From Nitrospirota bacterium (GTDB taxonomy: Bacteria; Nitrospirota; Nitrospiria; SBBL01; JAADHI01), in contig JAJDBT010000072.1 of NCBI GenBank assembly GCA_029261215.1, positions 1-64,000 on the forward strand: a DNA stretch of 64,000 nucleotides. Direction: 5' to 3'. The translations under genes were made by a program, and so were the position numbers. Positions 52,973-61,379 of the stretch are shown here, piece by piece. Below the pieces are notes generated by a model. It had not been told where the DNA came from. It did not search any database and worked only from the letters and a program-made list of their open reading frames with translations. The first letter of the stretch is position 1; every line of letters begins with the position of its first letter.

Positions 52973-53824
52973 TCAAAGACCGAGCAAGCGCTTGGCGTTA
53001 TCGAGCAAAATCTTCTGACGAACTTCTGGTTTGAATCCTGCTGTCTCAAAATCAGAAATCCAGCGCTCAGGGGTCAGGAAGGGATAATCGGAACCAAAGA
53101 GGACTCGATCCTGAAGCAGAGTGTTGGCATAACGAATTAAAGAAGGTGGAAAATATTTGGGAGACCATCCCGAAAGATCGATGTACACATTTGTTTTATG
53201 AACGGCCAGAGCGAGCATTTCCTCCTGCCAAGGCCAGGAGGGATGTGCCCCGATAATGGTCAGGTCAGGAAAGTCGGCTGCAATATCATCAATGTAGGGA
53301 ATGGGTCGACTATACTTCAGTTTGAGGCCGTTCCCTCCAGGAACGCCTGCACCCACTCCCGTTGTGCCGGTGTGTATCAGGAGTGGGATTTTTAAAGCAG
53401 CGCAGGTTTCCCAAAGCGGATAAAACCGCCGATCATTCAGATAAAAGGCTTGCGCAATGGGATGCAGCTTTAAACCTTTGAGTCCCAGGGTTTTAACAGC
53501 ACGCTCCAGTTCGGCAACCGCGATTTTCCCCTTCCAGGGATCCACGCTGGCAAAACCAATAAAAACATCAGGATAGCGCTTCACGATGTCAGCGACATAG
53601 TCATTCGTCACCGGCGGAAGTCCCGTCTGTGTCTCGGTATCCCAGGCCAGGAGCACAGCCATCATATCCAGATTTCGATAATGGCTTGCCATCGTTTCCA
53701 CGCTCACAACCGCATCTTCTTTATGGAAGTAGGTCAAGGCATCGGCCAGGAATTTCCCTCCGGCATCCACCAGATACTCCTTCGTCCCCGGATGAACATG
53801 CATGTCAATCGCTAACATCGGCAT
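52973..53824 (-). CDS. Amidohydrolase-family (amidohydrolase 2) protein
   Basis: 283 residues of a TIM-barrel metal hydrolase: metal ligands DMHVHPG (7-13), KLHPIAQAF, LLIHTGTTG, GAHPSWPWQEE and GSDYPFLTPERW near the C-terminus. This belongs to the gamma-resorcylate-decarboxylase/ACMSD-like group, which hydrolyses or decarboxylates aromatic or lactone acids. Substrate cannot be told and the neighbours (outer-membrane protein, DUF502) do not help. Confidence 0.9.
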   Translation of the reverse strand: MPMLAIDMHVHPGTKEYLVDAGGKFLADALTYFHKEDAVVSVETMASHYRNLDMMAVLLAWDTETQTGLPPVTNDYVADIVKRYPDVFIGFASVDPWKGKIAVAELERAVKTLGLKGLKLHPIAQAFYLNDRRFYPLWETCAALKIPLLIHTGTTGVGAGVPGGNGLKLKYSRPIPYIDDIAADFPDLTIIGAHPSWPWQEEMLALAVHKTNVYIDLSGWSPKYFPPSLIRYANTLLQDRVLFGSDYPFLTPERWISDFETAGFKPEVRQKILLDNAKRLLGL

Positions 53825-53859
53825 AACCTGTTATTGATGATTAAGGCGTTTTCCAGAAC

Positions 53860-54531
53860 CTAAAATGCAAAAGAAGTAAAGACCGAAAGTGCCGTTTGAT
53901 CCGCAAGACGCAACTCGAGCCCCACCTGGGTTTTTTGATTCATATTCATGACGAGACCGGCAAAAAGACCAACAGCATTGTTCTCAAGTCTATTTCTAGT
54001 TCCACCCGTAATTTCCACACCGGAAAAAGCCACCCCGGCGTAAGACGTTAAAATCGATCGGTTTCCGGAAGAAGCGGCATCGAGAAAAGCGCCGAGTGCA
54101 AAATCGTATTCTTTAAAGGCTTGGCGCCCTCCGCCGTCCACATCCGCTCTCACTTGAAGCATTTGCGCCACGGAACCAATTTTGAGATTGATACTTTCAA
54201 CCGTTGCCCATGTGACTTTTGTGCCAAAACCAAAAGCAGGACCTGCATCGGAATCATTTCCACCACTTTCAAAACGCCCAAGCCCCAGACGATAGAGAAA
54301 ATCAATTCTTTCCGAAACACCGACCTGCCCCTTGGCCAGGACGTGCATTCCCTCTGTATCTCCAGGTCCATCCAGATCTCGATCAACTAAAAAATTTAAT
54401 TCCACTCCCACAGTCGATTGATTCACGCCAGAGGTCGCCCCTGGAATACCAATCGGAGCAGCAGAAACAGACGCTTGAGACAAGACACCATAAAACAAGA
54501 ACGCGACCCATAAGAGACGTACAAATTTCAT
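53860..54531 (-). CDS. Outer-membrane beta-barrel protein, unknown
   Basis: 223 residues. Signal peptide (MKFVRLLWVAFLFYGVLSQA, cleavage near VSA). Amphipathic strands throughout: STVGVELNFLVDRDLDG, HVLAKGQVGVSERIDFLYRLGLG, FGFGTKVTWAT, LTSYAGVAFSGVEITG, and a final ALSVFTSFAF with the terminal Phe of outer-membrane proteins. Size suggests an eight- to ten-strand barrel. No family name recognised. Lies 35 bases upstream of the amidohydrolase. Confidence 0.75.
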   Translation of the reverse strand: MKFVRLLWVAFLFYGVLSQASVSAAPIGIPGATSGVNQSTVGVELNFLVDRDLDGPGDTEGMHVLAKGQVGVSERIDFLYRLGLGRFESGGNDSDAGPAFGFGTKVTWATVESINLKIGSVAQMLQVRADVDGGGRQAFKEYDFALGAFLDAASSGNRSILTSYAGVAFSGVEITGGTRNRLENNAVGLFAGLVMNMNQKTQVGLELRLADQTALSVFTSFAF

Positions 54532-54704
54532 TTTCGACCTCCATAAAGTAGAATATTAAAGCAGTACCATTTGCCGCAGGAAATTAACACATTCCCAGAG
54601 ATCTCCGCAACTACCGCATCCCACAAAAAAGACTATCCTGCAATGGGGAAAACGGCTTCAATGTGATGGAAGGTTCATTTTGACCTTATCTTTTAAAAAT
54701 AAAT

Positions 54705-54719
54705 CCGGCAGTCTGCCGG
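54705..54719. repeat. GC-rich hairpin in the 54532-54865 intergenic region
   Basis: CCGGCA-GTC-TGCCGG, a six-base perfect stem with a three-base loop, between two divergent genes. On the minus strand a T-rich tract follows, so it could end stray transcription entering from the right; nothing else supports a terminator here. The rest of this 334-base gap holds the repeated motif at 54766-54832. Confidence 0.35.
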
Positions 54720-54765
54720 CCGCGATTTAAAGAAAATTCTGCAGTCACCAGATCCCGAAAATGCG

Positions 54766-54832
54766 CATTCATGACCGATGACAAGGGCCAAACTGCAATT
54801 TCCCGAAACATGACCATGACCCATTCATGATA
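54766..54832 (+). promoter_or_regulatory. Repeated CATTCATGA / CATGACC motifs upstream of the SagB-like gene
   Basis: CATTCATGA occurs at 54766 and 54822 (56 bp apart) and CATGACC at 54770, 54809 and 54815, directly before the gene at 54866. Repeats of TCATGA, itself a palindrome, could be regulator sites; no regulator is adjacent. Confidence 0.3.
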
Positions 54833-54865
54833 TAAACCATGACACACGATGGAGAAGATCATAAA

Positions 54866-56527
54866 ATGAATGAAATGACGACATCATTGGATACGGTTTT
54901 CAATTACCACGAGCAGACAAAACATCACTTCAGCCGCTACGCAAGGGCCTTGGGCTACATGGACTGGAAAAACCAGCCCAATCCTTTTCGGCATTATGAC
55001 GGTGCGCCGCGTACGCCGCTCGCCTTGGGAGATGAGGCCGGAGGCCCGCTTTATCATCAACTGTTCGAGACAGAAATTCCCCCTCAGAAAATAAACCATG
55101 CCTCCATCAGCCAGCTTTTTTATTACAGCATGGCCTTGTCCGCCTGGAAGAAGATTCCCGAGGGCAATGCGTGGCCCTTGCGTGTGAATCCCTCAAGCGG
55201 CAACCTGCACCCCACAGAGTCTTACCTCATCATCGGCTCACAAGCCTCAGAACGGATTGATCCTGGCCTTCATCACTACCTGCCACACCCCCATGCACTG
55301 GAAAAACGCCGCGCCTTCGATACGGCCCTTTGGGAGCATTTAAAGAAACAACTTCCTCGTGACGGCTTTCTTATGGGCTTGAGTTCGATTTACTGGAGAG
55401 AAAGCTGGAAGTACGGAGAGCGTGCGTTTCGGTATTGTCAGCATGATGTGGGACACGCACTCGCGGCCATTTCAATGGCCGCCCAAAGCCTGGGCTGGCG
55501 TGCAGCAGTGCTGGATCTCGCCACAGATGAGACCGCCCTGCTTCTAGGCTTGGATCGTCAGGAAGGCATCGAAGCCGAACACGCCGATTGCTTGCTGATC
55601 ATCGATCCCCGAGCCGATCAAACGCAACAGAAACGAACGTCTTTTCAGCTCAAGGCTGACTTTCTGACACGTTTGCGAAAGACGCCTTGCCTGGGAAAAG
55701 AAAACCGATTGAGCGAGGATCATCACGATTGGCCCATCATTGAAGCGGTGTCGGCCGCTTCAAAAAACAATGAAACTGTGGCCCAAACGCTTGAGCAAAA
55801 AACAAAGGATTTACAGACAAAAAAACCGCAGATGATCTCACTATCTAAAAACACGGCTTTTCATATTATCCGAAAAAGACGAAGCGCCGTCGCGATGGAC
55901 GGCCTAAGCACCTTAGAAAAATCCCGCTTTTACCTCATGTTGCAACGCCTGCAAACGAATGAGACTGCAAATCCCTACGCCTGCCTCCCCTGGCGGCCAA
56001 ATATTGCCCTGTTTATATTTGTACATCGAGTCACAGACCTTGAACCCGGACTCTACGCCCTGGTGAGAGACCCAAGCCATCTTGCACTTTTAAAGACTGA
56101 GACCAAAACCGATTTTCTTTGGGAAAAACCGACGGACTGCCCTGAAGCCGTTGGACTGTTTCTATTGGCAGCTCAGGATGTACAAGAGATTGCCGCACAA
56201 GTCAGCTGTGGACAAAATATTGCCGGAGACGGGGTGTTCTCCCTGGGAATGCTCGCCCACTTTGAGTCCAGCTTGCGTGAAAAAGGCGCTTATGTTTACC
56301 CGCGGCTGTTTTGGGAAACGGGACTCATCGGGCAGGCGCTCTATCTTGAAGCCGAAGATGCAGGACTTCAGGCCACGGGCATCGGTTGTTTTTTTGACGA
56401 CGTCATGCACGATCTTTTAGGCATCAACAAGCGCTCATGGCAAAGCCTGTATCATTTTACAGTCGGCGGCCCCAAAGGTGATGATCGACTGCAAACCCTC
56501 CCCGCCTACCATCACCGGCAAAAATAA
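54866..56527 (+). CDS. Tandem SagB/ThcOx-type nitroreductase-fold oxidoreductase
   Basis: 553 residues from ATG 54866, with GGAGAAG eight bases upstream (ATG 54839 has none). Two nitroreductase-fold halves: residues ~75-260 (QLFYYSMALSAWKK, LRVNPSSGNLHPTESYLI, GERAFRYCQHDVGHALAAI, GWRAAVLDL) and ~330-545 (IRKRRSAVAMDGLSTL, LFIFVHRVTDLEPGLYALV, FLLAAQDVQEIA, GLQATGIGCFFDD). SagB enzymes are FMN dehydrogenases that oxidise azolines in thiazole/oxazole-modified peptides, but the required YcaO cyclodehydratase and a precursor peptide are absent nearby. This long two-domain form is a common orphan; substrate unknown. Confidence 0.85.
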   Translation: MNEMTTSLDTVFNYHEQTKHHFSRYARALGYMDWKNQPNPFRHYDGAPRTPLALGDEAGGPLYHQLFETEIPPQKINHASISQLFYYSMALSAWKKIPEGNAWPLRVNPSSGNLHPTESYLIIGSQASERIDPGLHHYLPHPHALEKRRAFDTALWEHLKKQLPRDGFLMGLSSIYWRESWKYGERAFRYCQHDVGHALAAISMAAQSLGWRAAVLDLATDETALLLGLDRQEGIEAEHADCLLIIDPRADQTQQKRTSFQLKADFLTRLRKTPCLGKENRLSEDHHDWPIIEAVSAASKNNETVAQTLEQKTKDLQTKKPQMISLSKNTAFHIIRKRRSAVAMDGLSTLEKSRFYLMLQRLQTNETANPYACLPWRPNIALFIFVHRVTDLEPGLYALVRDPSHLALLKTETKTDFLWEKPTDCPEAVGLFLLAAQDVQEIAAQVSCGQNIAGDGVFSLGMLAHFESSLREKGAYVYPRLFWETGLIGQALYLEAEDAGLQATGIGCFFDDVMHDLLGINKRSWQSLYHFTVGGPKGDDRLQTLPAYHHRQK

Positions 56528-56642
56528 ACCGGCTTATTTAGGAAGTAATGAAACAACGACAAAAAACAAGGCCCGCGAATACCTCATAACAGGACAATGC
56601 AATGCGTCTGACCGCGCTTCTTTTGCTGAGTCCCTGGCGCTC

Positions 56643-57029
56643 TCAGCCCTTGTAGTCTGGGTGACAGGCTTTTCTTTGATGCAGCATGATTGAGTTTTTA
56701 TCTGGGTCTAAAATCTGAGCCAAGGTGCAAACGGGGGATTCATAAGGCTCAAACACAGGCACACCTTTTTTTTTCAAATCCTCTAACGCCGTGCTCAGGT
56801 TTTCGACCTCCAAGCCAATGGATGGCCCGCTTGTCGAGGGTTTCCAATCGGGAGCAACATTGCTGATCGCAAAGGTGCCTGAGGGCAATTCATATTCAAC
56901 CCAGGCTTTGCCCTCTTCTTCGGAATAAACCTTGGCAGTCAGTCCGAGTAAATCTTCGTAAAAATGCCGCGCGACTGCAAGGTCAGTCACTGGGTATCCG
57001 GTAAAAGCAATATCGGTAATTTTGATCAT
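56643..57029 (-). CDS. VOC-superfamily (glyoxalase-like) protein
   Basis: 128 residues of two beta-alpha-beta-beta-beta units: DIAFTGYPVTDLAVARHFYEDLLGL (5-29), WVEYELPSGTFAIS, GPSIGLEVENLSTALEDLKKKGVPV, and ILDPDKNSIMLHQRK, where the usual metal-ligand positions are not all kept. Could be a lyase, dioxygenase or binding protein. GGAGGACAGC precedes the start. It stands downstream of the acs-tRNA terminator. Confidence 0.88.
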   Translation of the reverse strand: MIKITDIAFTGYPVTDLAVARHFYEDLLGLTAKVYSEEEGKAWVEYELPSGTFAISNVAPDWKPSTSGPSIGLEVENLSTALEDLKKKGVPVFEPYESPVCTLAQILDPDKNSIMLHQRKACHPDYKG

Positions 57030-57129
57030 GCTGTCCTCCTCATCTGAGAATCAAGTTTGTCTTGACTCAAACAGGCACATCCGTATTGATCTGATCATTG
57101 GTCAGTACACGATGCTGTGGTTCTGGCAG

Positions 57130-57160
57130 AAAAAGAGAGCCTTGTTTTTGCTTCAGGCTC
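57130..57160 (-). terminator. Rho-independent terminator after acs-tRNA-Arg
   Basis: On the minus strand GAGCCT, a 12-base loop, AGGCTC (plus coordinates 57155-57160 and 57137-57142), then TCTTTTT. It lies 70 bases after the tRNA on the same strand, as expected for the end of the acs-tRNA transcript. Confidence 0.7.
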
Positions 57161-57230
57161 GCCTCCCGACTCAGTCGTGAACAATGCTTTTTTAATCACC
57201 CATTAAACCCATAAAATCAGTTCAACAGGG

Positions 57231-57304
57231 TGCCCCCGGGGTGAGTCGAACACCCGGCACGCGGTTTAGGAAACCACTGCTCTATCCGCCTGAGCTACGG
57301 GGGC
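57231..57304 (-). tRNA. tRNA-Arg (anticodon CCT)
   Basis: 74 bases folding into a complete cloverleaf: acceptor GCCCCCG/CGGGGGC, D-arm GCTC/GAGC, anticodon stem GTGGT/ACCGC with loop TTCCTAA (anticodon CCT at 57268-57270), variable GTGCC, T-arm GGGTG/CACCC with TTCGACT, discriminator A at 57231. The CCA end is not encoded. Reads AGG codons. Starts 27 bases after the acs stop, on the same strand. Confidence 0.97.
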
Positions 57305-57331
57305 ACAATTTAGTTGATAAAAGAGAGAGGG

Positions 57332-59296
57332 TCAGGCCTCATCATCGTGACGCAATTTTGCGAGAACGGTGTAGTCTTCAAGCGTCGAGGTGTCTCCCAC
57401 ACTTTCCCGGCCCGCCGCGATGTCCCTGAGCAGTCGCCGCATGATCTTCCCACTACGGGTTTTGGGCAGGTTGTCTGTAAAACGAATCTGGTCCGGCCGC
57501 GCAATCGCACCGATCTCTTTCACGACATGCGACTTTAACTTGTTTTTCAGGTCTTCACTAGGGCTTTGACCCAACTCTAGGGTCACAAAGGCACAAACAG
57601 ATGTTCCCTTGATTTCGTCGGGTGCGCCGACGACGGCGGATTCGGCCACAGTGGGATGAGAAACAAGCGCAGATTCGATCTCCATCGTACCCAGTCTGTG
57701 ACCGGAAATATTCATCACATCGTCTACACGCCCCATGATCCAGAAATAGCCGTCTTTGTCGCGTCTTGCGCCGTCTCCTGAAAAATAGACACCCGGAATA
57801 TCTGACCAATAAGTCTCTTTATAACGTTTCGGGTTTCTCCATACAGTGCGTAACATGGAAGGCCAGGGGCGTGTGATGACGAGATAGCCACCCACATTCG
57901 GTGGTACTTTTTTCCCGTCCTTATTAACCACTTCTGCAGAAATACCAGGAAATGGCAGCGTCGCAGAACCCGGTTTTGCCGGAATCGCGCCGGGCAGTGG
58001 CGTAATCATAATCGCCCCAGTTTCCGTCTGCCACCAGGTATCTACAATGGGGCAGCGTCTGCCGCCGATTACAGCGTGATACCACATCCACGCTTCAGGG
58101 TTGATCGGCTCTCCGACTGTACCCAGGAGACGCAAGCTTGAAAGGTCATGTTTTTTTGGCCATTCTTTTCCGAGTTTACTCAAGGCGCGGATGGCGGTTG
58201 GTGCGGTATAAAAAATATTCACCCGATATTTTTCGACAATCGCCCAAAAACGGTCGGGCGCAGGATAGGTCGGGACACCTTCATACATCACTGAGGTGGC
58301 CCCATTCGAGAGAATACCGTAGATAATATAAGAGTGCCCGGTCACCCAGCCGATATCGGCGGTGCACCAATAGGTATCCTCTTCTTTCAAATCAAAAACC
58401 CATTTAGAGGTAATCGTCGCCCCCAAAAGATAGCCACCTGTAGTGTGAACAACGCCTTTCGGTTTCCCCGTCGTTCCGCTGGTATAAAGGATAAAGAGTG
58501 GATGTTCCGAACTCAAAGCCGCAGCCTTGCACACTGCGGAAGCGCCCTGCATTTCATCATGCCACCAGAAATCGCGGCCCTTTTTCATGCTGACTTCGGT
58601 CCCCGTTCTGTTCACCACAATCATCGTTTCGACACTGGGTGCGGCTTCCAATGCCTCATCTACTTTCTCTTTCAGGGTAATTACACCGCCCTTGCGATAG
58701 CCGCCGTCTGCGGTGACAACCAGTTTGGCTTCGGCGTCGTTAATCCGGTCCCGTAAAGCTGCAGCTGAAAACCCTCCAAAAATGATCGAATGCGTTGCGC
58801 CAATCCGCGCGCAGGACAACATTGCAATGGCCAATTCAGGAATCATGGGCATGTAAATCGCTACACGATCCCCTTTTTTCACGCCTTTATTTTTGAGTAC
58901 ATTCGCAAATTTGGAAACTTCACGGTGCAGGTCTTGATAAGTGAGGGTGCGGGAATCGCCGGACTCTCCTTCCCAAATAAGCGCCGCTTTATTTTTGCGA
59001 GGGCCGTCCAGGTGTCGATCAAGGCAGTTGAAAGAAACGTTTGTCGTCCCGCCTACAAACCACTTGGCAAAGGGCGGTTTCCAATCCAGAACCTTGGTCC
59101 AGGGCTTAAACCAGTGCAGTTCACTCTTTGCAAGCTCCCCCCAAAAACCTTCCGGATCTTTTTCAGCTTTCTTGTAGAGTCGATCATAAGCCGCCCGACT
59201 TTTCACATGGGATTGTTTACTAAATTCACTTTTTGGCTTGAAGAGACGATTTTCATGTAAGACTGATGTAATATCTTCCTCTGTGTGATCGGCCAT
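57332..59296 (-). CDS. acs: Acetyl-CoA synthetase
   Basis: 654 residues, normal Acs length. ANL-family motifs: [24 protein letters not shown] (A3), [24 protein letters not shown] (A5), [39 protein letters not shown] (A7-A8) and [15 protein letters not shown], whose Lys is the acetylation-controlled catalytic lysine. Converts acetate, ATP and CoA to acetyl-CoA. Followed by tRNA-Arg and a terminator. GAGGAGGACG stands before the ATG. Confidence 0.97.
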   Translation of the reverse strand: MADHTEEDITSVLHENRLFKPKSEFSKQSHVKSRAAYDRLYKKAEKDPEGFWGELAKSELHWFKPWTKVLDWKPPFAKWFVGGTTNVSFNCLDRHLDGPRKNKAALIWEGESGDSRTLTYQDLHREVSKFANVLKNKGVKKGDRVAIYMPMIPELAIAMLSCARIGATHSIIFGGFSAAALRDRINDAEAKLVVTADGGYRKGGVITLKEKVDEALEAAPSVETMIVVNRTGTEVSMKKGRDFWWHDEMQGASAVCKAAALSSEHPLFILYTSGTTGKPKGVVHTTGGYLLGATITSKWVFDLKEEDTYWCTADIGWVTGHSYIIYGILSNGATSVMYEGVPTYPAPDRFWAIVEKYRVNIFYTAPTAIRALSKLGKEWPKKHDLSSLRLLGTVGEPINPEAWMWYHAVIGGRRCPIVDTWWQTETGAIMITPLPGAIPAKPGSATLPFPGISAEVVNKDGKKVPPNVGGYLVITRPWPSMLRTVWRNPKRYKETYWSDIPGVYFSGDGARRDKDGYFWIMGRVDDVMNISGHRLGTMEIESALVSHPTVAESAVVGAPDEIKGTSVCAFVTLELGQSPSEDLKNKLKSHVVKEIGAIARPDQIRFTDNLPKTRSGKIMRRLLRDIAAGRESVGDTSTLEDYTVLAKLRHDDEA

Positions 59297-59410
59297 CCCG
59301 TCCTCCTCATATTCAAAAAAAGAGTTATACTAACAAGTGATGATATCGGTTCGAGAGATTCTATGAAAGCATCAGGACCTTGTCAACGAAGAAAAGACAT
59401 ATAAAAAAAC

Positions 59411-59491
59411 AGGAGCCGCAATATGATTGACCTGCCTGGTAAACTAAGTTATATATTGTGGTGCTCCATTTCCCCCAAATGAAAGGCTCCT
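59411..59491 (+). promoter_or_regulatory. Leader hairpin hiding two ribosome-binding sites
   Basis: AGGAGCC (59411-59417) and GGCTCCT (59485-59491) are perfect complements on the transcript. The first contains the AGGAG ribosome-binding site of the 19-codon leader ORF; the second overlaps the AAAGG site (59482-59486) of the SnoaL-like gene at 59495. Pairing would block both; a ribosome on the leader would open the downstream one. Confidence 0.45.
59423..59482 (+). CDS. 19-codon leader peptide upstream of the SnoaL-like gene
   Basis: ATG to TGA, peptide beginning MIDLPGKLSYILW and ending SPK, with AGGAG seven bases before the ATG, better than that of the main gene. It ends 12 bases before the start of the next gene and lies entirely inside the loop between the two complementary seven-base arms. 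Its size and placing suit a regulatory leader (translation-coupled or attenuation-like). No run of one amino acid codon that would tell the signal is evident. Confidence 0.4.
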   Translation: MIDLPGKLSYILWCSISPK

Positions 59492-59494
59492 AAA

Positions 59495-59959
59495 ATGGCT
59501 GATACATCTATTGAAGTATCCATGACTGCGAGCGACGTCATTGCAGTTCAGGACGCAAATACAGCATTTTACGAAGCATTTGAAACATTGGACATCCAAA
59601 AGATGGATGCCCTGTGGGTACAGGAAGATTATATTAAGTGCATTCATCCCGGATGGGAAGCCTGCCAAGGTTGGCCCGATGTACGCGATAGCTGGGTTCT
59701 GATTTTTAATCACACCCATGAAATCAAGTTCACCATTTCCCTGATTGATGTGATTGTTAAAAACGATCTTGCCTGGGCGGTTTGTAATGAAAGCATATCA
59801 ACCAAAGACAATGAAAAATGGCTTGAAGGTCATGTGCTTTCAACCAATATTTTTGAGCGGCGCGAAGGCGCCTGGCTTCTGGTGCACCATCATGGCTCAC
59901 CCGTGATCGCAACCGGAAAAGAAAACGAAGAGGATGAAACCGGCGAACCGATACACTAG
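59495..59959 (+). CDS. SnoaL/NTF2-like protein
   Basis: 154 residues of the NTF2-like cone fold: helix (DVIAVQDANTAFYEAFETLDIQKMDALW), YIKCIHPGWEACQGWPDVRDSWVLIF, then strands IKFTISLIDVIVKNDLAWAVCNESIS and GAWLLVHHHGSPV. The HPGWE and HHHGS segments are the conserved pocket of SnoaL_3/DUF4440 proteins. Enzymatic role, if any, is unknown. Preceded by a leader ORF and hairpin; followed after 25 bases by the membrane protein. Confidence 0.85.
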   Translation: MADTSIEVSMTASDVIAVQDANTAFYEAFETLDIQKMDALWVQEDYIKCIHPGWEACQGWPDVRDSWVLIFNHTHEIKFTISLIDVIVKNDLAWAVCNESISTKDNEKWLEGHVLSTNIFERREGAWLLVHHHGSPVIATGKENEEDETGEPIH

Positions 59960-59984
59960 TCGGGGATCGGTGCCGGGGTAGGAT

Positions 59985-60809
59985 TTGGCACGTATTCAGG
60001 AAATTGTATTTTTAGTTTTTGGGCAATTGGCGGTTGGCGGCGTTTTTTTACTCTCTCTCCCCTCCCTGGAAACAGTTGGCATTGGATTTTATAGAACCAA
60101 TGGCTTGGTCTTCTTGTTGACCGTTTTGCTCGGAATCGCCCTTTTTCCCATCGAATGGGCGGAGTGGTCGTCTCTTTTTTTAGATCTCAACTTGATTGGC
60201 CTGGTTTTTCTCTTATTTGCAGCCTTCATTATTGTTCTCTTCATTTATAACCTCAGACTCTGGTTTAAACATCCACACCACAGCCGCGCCCTTTTAATCA
60301 CAGCGACCGCACTCGGAACGGCCGCAATTTTAGCCAGCACGATTTATTATCTTCCCGCCCAATCTGGAATCACCCGAACAATTGCGCTTTCACTCTATTT
60401 TCTGGTTTCAAGTCTGGTCCTCGGAGCAGGAGTGTTGTCCATGCTTTTGGGACACAGCTATTTGACACGCCCCGGCCTTTCCATCGTTCCACTTAAAAAC
60501 CTGGTAAACGTCTTTATGTACCTTATTTTTGTAGAGTCGGTGATCGCCATCTTGAGCTTGGCGCTTCTCTCCCCGACACAGCGGCTTCTTGATGCGCTGC
60601 TTTTGAATAATTTCGAAGGGCTTTATCTTTGGATACGCATATTAATCGGCATTGTTGGCCCCGTGATTTTGGCCCCGATGATTGTCCTGACAGTAAAAGA
60701 CCGAGCGACCATGTCGGCAACCGGATTACTCTATGTCGCGATGATGATGGTCATTATCGGAGAAATTTGCTCGCGGTTTTTCTTGCTTGTGGACGCAACT
60801 TTCTTATAA
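59985..60809 (+). CDS. Integral membrane protein with about eight helices
   Basis: 274 residues, start TTG 59985 (GGGG six bases upstream; AGGA adjacent). About eight hydrophobic helices beginning IQEIVFLVFGQLAVGGVFLL. A conserved-looking loop, GHSYLTRPGLSIVPLKNL (about 155-172), separates the halves, and GFYRTNGLVFLL follows helix 1. No heme-type histidine pair or transporter signature I can name; a resemblance to NrfD/DmsC-like membrane anchors is only impressionistic. Same strand as, and close to, the SnoaL-like and cupin genes. Confidence 0.8.
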   Translation: MARIQEIVFLVFGQLAVGGVFLLSLPSLETVGIGFYRTNGLVFLLTVLLGIALFPIEWAEWSSLFLDLNLIGLVFLLFAAFIIVLFIYNLRLWFKHPHHSRALLITATALGTAAILASTIYYLPAQSGITRTIALSLYFLVSSLVLGAGVLSMLLGHSYLTRPGLSIVPLKNLVNVFMYLIFVESVIAILSLALLSPTQRLLDALLLNNFEGLYLWIRILIGIVGPVILAPMIVLTVKDRATMSATGLLYVAMMMVIIGEICSRFFLLVDATFL

Positions 60810-60840
60810 ATTGAACCCCTTTGATTCTGATGGAGGAAAC

Positions 60841-61164
60841 ATGAATATCGCTACTTTTGATACAATGAAAACCTTCTCTCCCGAGAAAATGAAAAAGGTA
60901 AACCTCTTCGGCACAGATCGCATGTTTTGCGACCTCTATTGTTTTGAAGCCGGGCAATTTCAAAAAATCCATGCGCATGCCGGGGAAGACAAGGTGTATT
61001 GCGTCCTGGAAGGTCAAGGGACCTTTACCGTAGGCGAAGAAGAGGAAGTTGTTGGTGCAGGTTCGGCCATTTTAGCCCCCGCGGGTTTGCCACATGGCGT
61101 CATGAACCATTCCGGCACACGTTTACTTGTACTGGTCTTTATGGCGCCCAAACCCAGCCACTGA
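60841..61164 (+). CDS. Cupin-domain protein
   Basis: 107 residues from ATG 60841, with an ideal GGAGG; upstream in-frame codons lack one. A single cupin barrel: FEAGQFQKIHAHAGEDKVYCVLEGQGTF supplies the HxH-x4-E-like metal site (His, His, Glu) and PAGLPHGVMNHSG the second histidine. Metal-dependent enzyme or binding protein; substrate unknown. Last of a four-gene run (leader, SnoaL-like, membrane protein, cupin). The 215-base gap to the NuoF gene holds no feature I can support. Confidence 0.88.
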   Translation: MNIATFDTMKTFSPEKMKKVNLFGTDRMFCDLYCFEAGQFQKIHAHAGEDKVYCVLEGQGTFTVGEEEEVVGAGSAILAPAGLPHGVMNHSGTRLLVLVFMAPKPSH

Positions 61165-61379
61165 TTCTTTAAAAAGTACCGATTCACCTTAAATACTGTG
61201 GATGAACGTAAGTCTCGATTCAACATACGAGAAAAAGTACCCCTCGCTTACCTTTATGATCTTCCGGCCTAGCCTCTCAGGCGACTAAACTGTTTTTTCA
61301 GGGCTTCATTACGGATCTTGTGCTTGCCTTTAGAGCGACACTTCAATATAATCTCCTCAAAAAATTGGAGAACCCGATC

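Noticed and set aside
54705-54719. Hairpin as a rho-independent terminator
   Set aside because: It lies between two divergent genes, upstream of both, and the T-rich tract is interrupted; listed only as a repeat.
61165-61379. Repeated AAAAAGTACC and short GCCT/AGGC pairing between cupin and nuoF-like genes
   Set aside because: Arms are only four bases with an eight-base loop and the direct repeat is ten bases; too weak to call a riboswitch, terminator or operator.
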